5,371 nt of DNA from NCBI GenBank assembly GCA_947474485.1, contig CANJJP010000145.1, positions 1 through 5,371 on the forward strand, read 5' to 3'. The DNA comes from Bacteroidota bacterium (GTDB lineage Bacteria > Bacteroidota > Bacteroidia > B-17B0 > Aurantibacillaceae). Below the pieces are notes generated by a model. That model saw only the letters and a program-made list of their open reading frames with translations. It did not search any database and was not told where the DNA came from. A program made the translations under genes and the position numbers. This document shows positions 1 through 5,371 of this stretch, one piece after another (within the stretch, counting starts at the first letter, position 1; every line of letters starts with the position of its first letter).

Positions 1-32
1 ATTAATCAGTAGTTTAAAATTGAAGTTAACAC
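1..32. other. Short leader before the fucose synthase gene; no supported site
   Basis: These 32 AT-rich bases precede the first gene. All three forward frames hit a stop nearby (TAG at 10-12, TAA at 3-5, and TAA at 47-49 just inside the next gene), so an upstream gene could end here, but the stretch is too short to recognise one. There is no purine-rich Shine-Dalgarno core close to the ATG at 33, which is usual in Bacteroidota. GDP-mannose 4,6-dehydratase (gmd) is the expected upstream partner of a fucose synthase gene, but nothing here identifies it. Confidence 0.4.
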
Positions 33-974
33 ATGGACATTCATTCTAAAATATATATTGCAGGTCATAGAGGAATGGTTGGTAGCGCTATACAGCGAAA
101 TCTTATTGAAAGAGGTTTTAATAATATTGTTACTCGTACTTCGAAAGAATTAGACTTAAGAAACCAAGCTGACACAGAAACGTTTTTTAATCAAGAAAAG
201 CCCGAATACGTTTTTTTAGCAGCAGCCAAAGTTGGCGGCATTCAAGCTAACAATACTTTAAGAGCCGATTTTATTTATGAGAACTTGATGGTGCAAAATA
301 ACATTATTCATGCTGCTTATAAAACCAGTGTAAAAAAATTAATGTTCCTTGGTTCATCATGTATTTACCCAAAGTTTGCCAAGCAACCATTAAAAGAAGA
401 ATATTTACTTACTGGAGAATTAGAACAAACTAACGAACCTTATGCTATTGCAAAAATTGCAGGGATAAAAATGTGTGAATCTTACCACCGACAATATGGT
501 TGCAATTTCATTTCTGTTATGCCAACCAATTTGTATGGACAAAACGATAACTACGATTTAAATAACTCTCATGTGCTTCCTGCATTAATCAGAAAGATTC
601 ATGACGCAAAAGAAAGTAAATCCGCGAACGTTACAATTTGGGGAACAGGAACTCCTATGCGCGAGTTTATGCATGCAAACGATATGGCCGATGCTTGTGT
701 ATATTTAATGCAAAACTATAATGAAGAGAAATTTGTAAACATTGGAACTGGCGTCGACATAAGTATTAAAGATTTAGCGCTCCTTGTGAAAAAAATTGCA
801 TGCTTTGAGGGAGAACTCGTTTTTGATACAAGCAAGCCTGATGGAACTCCTCGAAAACTAATGGATGTTTCTTATTTACATAGCCTTGGTTGGAAACATA
901 AAATTCAACTTGAAGCAGGAATAAAATTAGTTTACGAAGAGTTTAAACTTAAACACGGAGAAAAAGTTTATTAA
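33..974 (+). CDS. fcl: GDP-L-fucose synthase (GDP-4-keto-6-deoxymannose epimerase/reductase)
   Basis: This cytoplasmic NADPH-dependent enzyme of the extended short-chain dehydrogenase family epimerises C3 and C5 of GDP-4-keto-6-deoxy-D-mannose and reduces C4, giving GDP-L-fucose. The 313 residues align essentially end to end with remembered E. coli Fcl/WcaG (321 aa). The Rossmann glycine motif is G11-x-x-G14-x-x-G17 (GHRGMVG), followed by AAAKVGGI at about 63-70. The Ser/Tyr/Lys catalytic set is S108, Y137 and K141 (YAIAK), and the epimerisation residues are C110 (in GSSCIYP) and H180 (in NSHV). Family signatures MPTNLYG (163-169), GTGTPMREF (204-212) and SKPDGTPRKL (267-276) are all intact. 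The ATG at 33 gives an N-terminus one residue longer than the E. coli enzyme, so the start is secure. The substrate is normally made by Gmd, which is not in the window. The stop lies 2 bp before the next start, which places the gene in an operon with surface-glycan genes. Nothing looks damaged. Confidence 0.97.
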   Translation: MDIHSKIYIAGHRGMVGSAIQRNLIERGFNNIVTRTSKELDLRNQADTETFFNQEKPEYVFLAAAKVGGIQANNTLRADFIYENLMVQNNIIHAAYKTSVKKLMFLGSSCIYPKFAKQPLKEEYLLTGELEQTNEPYAIAKIAGIKMCESYHRQYGCNFISVMPTNLYGQNDNYDLNNSHVLPALIRKIHDAKESKSANVTIWGTGTPMREFMHANDMADACVYLMQNYNEEKFVNIGTGVDISIKDLALLVKKIACFEGELVFDTSKPDGTPRKLMDVSYLHSLGWKHKIQLEAGIKLVYEEFKLKHGEKVY

Positions 975-976
975 TT

Positions 977-2548
977 GTGCTAAAAAAAATCAGCATACTA
1001 ATTTTCATAACTTGCCTGATTTATTCTAATCAAGTTCTTTCGCAATCAATTTTATTTCCCCAGGACTACTTTTTTGAGCAGTACAAAAATCAAAATAATT
1101 ACACTACTTTTTCAAAAGACACATTTTATCATCCATCAATATTTCCTGTTGTAAATCAAAACTCCTTAACTTATGATTCGATTAACTATTATGAGAGTGA
1201 TAGAAATTGGATTGAAAGAAAATTTTTACAAGACAATTTTATCTCATTAAACAAAAAAGACACCTTGGCAGGTGAGGTAAATGATTTTAAATTAACAATT
1301 GACCCTATACTAAATTTAAATGGTGGTGTAGCGCGTTCCATTTCCGAAATAAGAGCAACCTACAGTAATACGCGCGGAGTAATTGCCAATTTACAAATAA
1401 ACAAACGTTTTAAAATCGAAACTGCATTTATCGAAAACCAATCTGTGTTCCCCTTATATATTAGCGCTCAAGTAAATTCTTCGTTAGATGTTTTGGGGCA
1501 AGGTAGGTGGAAAACCTTTAAGAAAAAAGGATATGATTACGCTATGTCATCGGGTGTTGTATGGTGGCAAGCATCTAAAAACATAGAAATATATTTAGGA
1601 CATGGGAAACAAAAAATTGGAAATGGCTATCGATCTTTTTTACTGAGCGACCAAGCCTTTAACTATCCTTATGCTAGAATAGATATCACTGCACATAAAC
1701 TGAAGTTAAAATATACTGCAACCTATGCAGTATTGATGAACTTAAAACCAACCGTTGATAATCTTACTAATCGCCCTGAGGGAACAGAAGCTTTAATACA
1801 AAAGAAGCCTTTTTCATATCAATACTTAAGTTATCAGCCATCAAAATATTTTTCTATTGCTTTATTTCAAGGGATTGTTTGGAAACCTGGAGACGAGAAA
1901 AACAAACTTAATATTTCACCTAACTATTTTAATCCTATTATATTTTCGAACCTTGCAACCTACGGATTTAATTCTACTCCAGAAATTAATGCTGGAATTG
2001 AAAGTAATTTAAAAATCACAAAAAACACACAACTCTATTGTCAATTAGCAAGTGATGGAAAACTTGACACGAATAAAAGAAATAGAAGTTTTGGACTACA
2101 AATAGGCTTAAAATTATTTAATGCATTTACCTTAAAGAATTTGTTTTTACAAGCGGAGTATAATGTTTATGGAGGAAAACTATACCAAAACACAAACCTA
2201 GGCGGAACACCAAATTTATATACTCACTATAGTCAAAACCTTGCTTACCGTGCAAACTTAGCTGATGGAAAAGAGATAATTGGAATGGTAGCATACAAAT
2301 ACAAGCGTTTTTTAATAACAGCGAAAGCCGTGTTGTTTCCAAAAGATAATTATGAAAAGAGTTCAACTTTTGCGGAAGGCAAGTTCTCTTTTATTCTTCA
2401 ACCAAAAACAAACATGAATGTTTCGGCAGGATGTGTTTTAAAAGACGTTCATAAAAAAACAAATACGCTAGCAGGCAACCCTAACAGAACACAATGGATT
2501 TACCTAAGTTTTGCAACATCATTATTTAACTCATACTACGACTTTTAA
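977..2548 (+). CDS. Wzi/RemB-like outer-membrane beta-barrel protein, copy A (divergent)
   Basis: This is a predicted secreted 523-residue protein of the capsule-assembly Wzi-like group. It starts with GTG at 977, which directly yields a signal peptide: K3-K4, a hydrophobic core at about 6-17, and likely cleavage after S22 (VLS before Q23). No lipobox is present. A pre-barrel region of roughly 80 residues is followed by alternating polar and aromatic strands typical of an outer-membrane barrel, and the chain ends in Phe, a common beta-barrel assembly signal. The best conserved blocks are G208 to Y232 (core IGNGYRSFLLSD, then NYPY), SPNYFNPIIF at about 314-323, QAEYN at 392-396, and THYSQNLAYRANL at about 416-428. 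All four recur in the protein at 3666-5303, so the two are paralogues. E. coli Wzi is an outer-membrane lectin that holds capsule at the surface; a similar glycan-binding role is inferred here. This copy has lost several blocks that the other keeps (see findings). It could instead be a porin-like protein of unknown ligand. Confidence 0.82.
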   Translation: MLKKISILIFITCLIYSNQVLSQSILFPQDYFFEQYKNQNNYTTFSKDTFYHPSIFPVVNQNSLTYDSINYYESDRNWIERKFLQDNFISLNKKDTLAGEVNDFKLTIDPILNLNGGVARSISEIRATYSNTRGVIANLQINKRFKIETAFIENQSVFPLYISAQVNSSLDVLGQGRWKTFKKKGYDYAMSSGVVWWQASKNIEIYLGHGKQKIGNGYRSFLLSDQAFNYPYARIDITAHKLKLKYTATYAVLMNLKPTVDNLTNRPEGTEALIQKKPFSYQYLSYQPSKYFSIALFQGIVWKPGDEKNKLNISPNYFNPIIFSNLATYGFNSTPEINAGIESNLKITKNTQLYCQLASDGKLDTNKRNRSFGLQIGLKLFNAFTLKNLFLQAEYNVYGGKLYQNTNLGGTPNLYTHYSQNLAYRANLADGKEIIGMVAYKYKRFLITAKAVLFPKDNYEKSSTFAEGKFSFILQPKTNMNVSAGCVLKDVHKKTNTLAGNPNRTQWIYLSFATSLFNSYYDF

Positions 2549-2550
2549 TT

Positions 2551-3669
2551 ATGGCAACACTTATATTAGTTTTTATTACCGCCTTTTTTGTAGTGTTGTA
2601 CGCTACTCCACCACTTATTAAAGTGGCGATTTTAAAGCGGTTATTTGACGAGCCGGGAGGAAGAAAAATTCATAAACGTATTGTTCCAACCATTGGTGGA
2701 ATTATCATTTTTGCGGCAACCCTTTTTTCTTTCTCACTTTGGTATAAAATTGACTATGGTCCTTTTAAAGACATAAAAGATTTAATTGCAATTAATCAGT
2801 ACATGACCGAATTTAAATTAATTGTTGCTACTTCACTCGTTCTGTTTTTTGTTGGAATAAAAGATGATATCATTGGTACAGCACCCATTAAAAAATTAGT
2901 GGCTCATGTATTAGTTGGATTAATTTTGGTTTTAATTGGTAACATAAGAGTTACAGGATTGTATGGTATTTTAGGTGTACAAGAATTACCTTATTGGGGA
3001 AGTGTTTTCTTATCTCTATTTACTTATATAGTTGTTGTAAATGCTTTTAATTTAATTGATGGAGTTGATGGCCTAGCAGGGGGTATTGGATTTATTGCCG
3101 CTTGTTCGTTTGGAACTTGGTTTTTTATGGCCGACGATTATGTTTATGCTTCCTTATCCGTTGCCCTTGCAGGGGCACTTCTTGGATTTTTAGTATTTAA
3201 CTTTTCGCCCGCCAAAATTTTCATGGGCGATTCGGGTTCGCTTACCATTGGTTTAATCATTTGCATCCTTAGCATTAAAGTGTTAGAATATCCGGCAGAG
3301 AAATTACATAATGAATTATTATTTATTTCGAAACCTGTTTTTGTTGTTGCTACACTTATGTATCCTTTAACTGATACATTGCGCGTTTTTTTGATTAGAG
3401 CTGCAAAAGGAACTTCACCCTTTTCTGCTGATAGAAATCACTTGCATCACAAATTAATTGATTGCAGATTAAGCCATGTAAAAACTGTTATTTGGGTTTA
3501 TTCATTTAGTATTCTTACAATTATTTTATCTCTTTTATCTTACTATTTAGAAGCAAATATTGCAATGGGTGTTGTTGCATTATTTACAGGATTGGCAGTT
3601 ACTATACTGCAATTTACTTATAGAAGAAGAAATCCTTTTAAGCAAACTGAAATTGAATTTAAAGAATGA
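2551..3669 (+). CDS. WecA/TagO-type undecaprenyl-phosphate sugar-1-phosphate transferase (MraY family)
   Basis: This integral inner-membrane enzyme transfers a sugar-1-phosphate (GlcNAc-1-P in WecA and TagO) from a UDP-sugar to a polyprenyl phosphate, the first step in lipid-linked glycan synthesis. The 372-residue length fits the family, and about ten to eleven hydrophobic segments can be counted. Motifs appear in the expected order on cytoplasmic loops: DEPGGRKIHKR (33-43), the Mg-binding DDxxG with D105 and D106, NAFNLIDGVDGLAGG (164-178) with D170 and D173, FMGDSGS (224-230) with D227, and HLHH (297-300) preceded by D294-R295. The HxHH loop points to the WecA/TagO branch, not to MraY of peptidoglycan synthesis. 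The exact sugar (GlcNAc, GalNAc or a 6-deoxy amino sugar) cannot be read from sequence, so no symbol is given. The ATG lies 2 bp after the previous stop, and its own stop overlaps the next start. The enzyme sits between the two barrel genes and probably starts the polymer they handle. Confidence 0.93.
   Translation: MATLILVFITAFFVVLYATPPLIKVAILKRLFDEPGGRKIHKRIVPTIGGIIIFAATLFSFSLWYKIDYGPFKDIKDLIAINQYMTEFKLIVATSLVLFFVGIKDDIIGTAPIKKLVAHVLVGLILVLIGNIRVTGLYGILGVQELPYWGSVFLSLFTYIVVVNAFNLIDGVDGLAGGIGFIAACSFGTWFFMADDYVYASLSVALAGALLGFLVFNFSPAKIFMGDSGSLTIGLIICILSIKVLEYPAEKLHNELLFISKPVFVVATLMYPLTDTLRVFLIRAAKGTSPFSADRNHLHHKLIDCRLSHVKTVIWVYSFSILTIILSLLSYYLEANIAMGVVALFTGLAVTILQFTYRRRNPFKQTEIEFKE
3666..3669 (+). 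promoter_or_regulatory. ATGA stop/start overlap (translational coupling)
   Basis: The four bases ATGA hold both the start codon of the second barrel gene (3666-3668) and the TGA stop of the transferase gene (3667-3669). Such overlaps usually mean that ribosomes ending one gene re-initiate on the next, which ties the amount of barrel protein to that of the transferase. An A-rich purine stretch (AAAGAA) precedes the ATG, but there is no true GGAGG core. Coupling is inferred from the arrangement. Confidence 0.7.
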
Positions 3670-5303
3670 GAACTACAAGCTTCATATCAATTCTCCTTTG
3701 CTTTCATTTGGCGGTTAATGCCCAAATGACATGTAATGCCGTTTCTCAAAATTCATTTTTAGCGACTGATATTTCTAATCCCATAGATGAGTATTTTATT
3801 CAACATCCTGACAAACAATTTCACTCATCATTAAAACCATTTAACTATGTTATACTAAACAAATTAAATGATGACAAGATAAATTACAAGCATGTTGGCA
3901 TTCATAATTATTTAATGACAATACAAACCCCAGATTCTTCTAAAGCAAAAAACAAATTACGTTTACAAATTTTACCGCAAATTAATATAGAACAAGGGAA
4001 AGATTTACTAACTAATAAATGGACAAACTCCACATCAGGTGGATTATATTTAAAATTAGAGGCTAATAAAAAATTTACTGCTGCCGCAACATATATTGCT
4101 GGTTACGTCACCGCCCCTAATTTTAACGATACAATCATTCAAGATTTTGGCATTGTGCCCGGAATGGGTATGGCTTATCCTACAAAGCAGATTGAAAATG
4201 GAAGTGTGGCGCCAATTAAATCTCAATTAACGTATAGCAATCAAAATTTCTCTGGTTACGTTTCTTATTCGCCACGCAACTTTATTAATTTACAAGTTGG
4301 TAAAGACAAACATTTTGTTGGCGACGGTTATCGTTCGTTATTATTGAGTGACGTAGCAAATAATTATCCATACTTTAAAACTTCGTTTAATATTTGGAAA
4401 TTGCAATATAGCGTCTGGTATTCTTGGTTTAACAATATACAAGATGCGAACGGAATGAAAAAAGATTTCAAAAATAAATACGGAACCTTTCACTACTTAA
4501 GTTGGAACGCAACAAAAAATTTAAACTTCTCTATTTTTGAAAATGTAATTTTTCAAGGAACAGATACAACTAGAAGCAGAGGCTTTGACCCTAACTATTT
4601 AAATCCAGTAATTTTTTATCGTCCGGTGGAGTATTCACTTGGCTCTAGCGATAACTCTATGCTCGGTTTTAATTTTAAAGCTACCATTGCAAAAAGCGTG
4701 AAATTATACGGACAAGTTGTACTAGATGAATTTTATTTAAAAGAAATAAGAGCTAAAAATGGTTGGTGGGCAAACAAACAAGGCTTCCAAGTTGGCGCGA
4801 AATATATTAATGCTTTTACTATAAAAAAACTTACACTGCAGGCGGAATACAATTTAGTTAGACCTTACACCTACTCTCACGGAAGCCCTGACCAAAGTTA
4901 TACACATTTTAATCAATCATTAGCACATCCATTTGGCGCTAACTTTAAAGAGGCAATTGGTATTGTATCCTACAAACATTATCGCTACCGCCTAGAAGGT
5001 AAATTTATTTATGCCGAAATAGGAAGAGATTCTTTAACTAATTCTAATGTGGGGCAAAATCCGTTTTTAAGTTATACTACTCGTCCTAAAGAATACGGAC
5101 ATTACATAGGGCAAGGTGTAAAAACAACTTTTATGCAAGCCGAAATAAAATACACTTACTACTTAATCGCTGATTGGAATTTACGAATTGAAGCTGGTTT
5201 AATCCAACGCCTTTATCAAAACGATAGAGGGTTTGATAAGCAAACACCTTTTATTTATGTGGGAATAAAAACTAATTTGCACAACAATTATAGGGATTTT
5301 TAA
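3666..5303 (+). CDS. RemB/Wzi-like outer-membrane beta-barrel protein, copy B
   Basis: This predicted exported protein of 545 residues closely fits the Bacteroidota family often labelled gliding motility protein RemB, which is related to capsule-assembly Wzi. The signal peptide has R2, a hydrophobic core at about 5-17 and likely cleavage after A19 (VNA before Q20). The mature chain shows many alternating beta strands and ends in Phe, consistent with insertion by the BAM complex. Diagnostic blocks are VGKDKHFVGDGYRSLLLSD (211-229) with NYPY (233-236), RGFDPNYLNPVIFYRPVEYS (305-324), LYGQVVLDEF (347-356), LQAEYNLVRPYTYSH (391-405), and HFNQSLAHPFGANFKEAIG (414-432). From memory, remB mutants of Flavobacterium johnsoniae show partly defective spreading and altered phage sensitivity, alongside polysaccharide-secretion genes. 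The locus here argues for a role in surface glycan binding or assembly; no other gliding gene is visible, so motility should not be assumed. The start at 3666 gives a complete signal peptide. This copy looks closer to the family norm than its paralogue at 977-2548. Confidence 0.87.
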   Translation: MRTTSFISILLCFHLAVNAQMTCNAVSQNSFLATDISNPIDEYFIQHPDKQFHSSLKPFNYVILNKLNDDKINYKHVGIHNYLMTIQTPDSSKAKNKLRLQILPQINIEQGKDLLTNKWTNSTSGGLYLKLEANKKFTAAATYIAGYVTAPNFNDTIIQDFGIVPGMGMAYPTKQIENGSVAPIKSQLTYSNQNFSGYVSYSPRNFINLQVGKDKHFVGDGYRSLLLSDVANNYPYFKTSFNIWKLQYSVWYSWFNNIQDANGMKKDFKNKYGTFHYLSWNATKNLNFSIFENVIFQGTDTTRSRGFDPNYLNPVIFYRPVEYSLGSSDNSMLGFNFKATIAKSVKLYGQVVLDEFYLKEIRAKNGWWANKQGFQVGAKYINAFTIKKLTLQAEYNLVRPYTYSHGSPDQSYTHFNQSLAHPFGANFKEAIGIVSYKHYRYRLEGKFIYAEIGRDSLTNSNVGQNPFLSYTTRPKEYGHYIGQGVKTTFMQAEIKYTYYLIADWNLRIEAGLIQRLYQNDRGFDKQTPFIYVGIKTNLHNNYRDF

Positions 5304-5371
5304 GTTGATTAATAGAAATTTAGTGTACCTCATTAAACAAAATTAAGCTGTACCAAATCTCATAAAATTTA
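5304..5371. other. AT-rich non-coding tail after the last gene; no terminator seen
   Basis: These 68 bases follow the TAA stop at 5301-5303. I find no GC-rich stem followed by a T-run, so there is no intrinsic terminator I can support, and no start of a recognisable further gene on either strand. This is the longest gap in the window (the others are 2 bp or an overlap), so the tight gene cluster may pause or end here, but the window closes too soon to tell. Confidence 0.5.

Noticed and set aside
1..12. Possible end of an upstream gene such as gmd (frame ending TAG at 10-12)
   Set aside because: Only three codons are visible, which cannot identify a protein; other frames also end nearby.
10..17. 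TAGTTTAA as a possible -7 promoter element before the first gene
   Set aside because: It misses the consensus TAnnTTTG at two of the last positions, and the region where a -33 element would lie is outside the window.
2127..2366. A 79-codon open frame on the minus strand inside the first barrel gene
   Set aside because: It lies wholly within a well supported gene on the other strand, resembles no family I know, and its Leu/His/Phe-rich make-up is what an antisense reading of AT-rich coding DNA gives.
2551..3669. MraY of peptidoglycan synthesis as the identity of the transferase
   Set aside because: The HLHH loop, the DEPGGRKIH start motif and the surface-glycan neighbours fit WecA/TagO, and no mur or fts genes are nearby.
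5338..5345. TAATTTTG on the minus strand, matching the Bacteroidota -7 element TAnnTTTG
   Set aside because: No TTG-type -33 element lies about 17-20 bases upstream; the nearest TTTG is only about 8 bases away. The promoter would also read antisense into the last gene. A match to so short a motif is expected by chance in AT-rich DNA.
5324..5363. Repeated TGTACC (5324-5329 and 5349-5354) and CTCAT (5329-5333 and 5359-5363) in the downstream tail
   Set aside because: The repeats are 5-6 bases, unevenly spaced and do not form an array or hairpin; too weak to call an operator or repeat family.

Overview
The window looks like a piece of a cell-surface polysaccharide locus from a member of the Bacteroidota, probably a Flavobacteriia-like or related lineage. 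The DNA is AT-rich (by eye about one third G+C). No gene has a well-placed Shine-Dalgarno sequence. The two exported proteins have signal peptides ending before a Gln and belong to a barrel family that, as I recall it, is common in gliding and non-gliding Flavobacteriia. This placement is inferred from protein character, not from a marker gene.

Four genes, all on the + strand, fill almost the whole window. (1) 33-974 encodes GDP-L-fucose synthase (Fcl/WcaG), which makes the activated sugar GDP-L-fucose. (2) 977-2548 encodes an exported, predicted outer-membrane beta-barrel of the Wzi/RemB-like type. (3) 2551-3669 encodes a polytopic WecA/TagO-type polyprenyl-phosphate sugar-1-phosphate transferase, the enzyme class that starts lipid-linked glycan synthesis. 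(4) 3666-5303 encodes a second Wzi/RemB-like barrel protein, visibly paralogous to gene 2. Gaps are 2 bp, 2 bp and a 4-bp ATGA overlap, so the four are almost certainly one transcript with coupled translation. The first 32 bp and last 68 bp carry no gene, promoter or terminator that I can support, so the operon probably extends beyond both edges.

Taken together, the genes suggest a fucose-containing glycan that is started on undecaprenyl phosphate at the inner membrane (gene 3), receives fucose from GDP-fucose (gene 1 product), and is bound or organised at the outer membrane by one or both barrel proteins (genes 2 and 4). The least ordinary feature is that two clearly diverged copies of one barrel family bracket the initiating transferase with almost no intergenic DNA. 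I found no CRISPR array, mobile element, RNA gene or broken gene.
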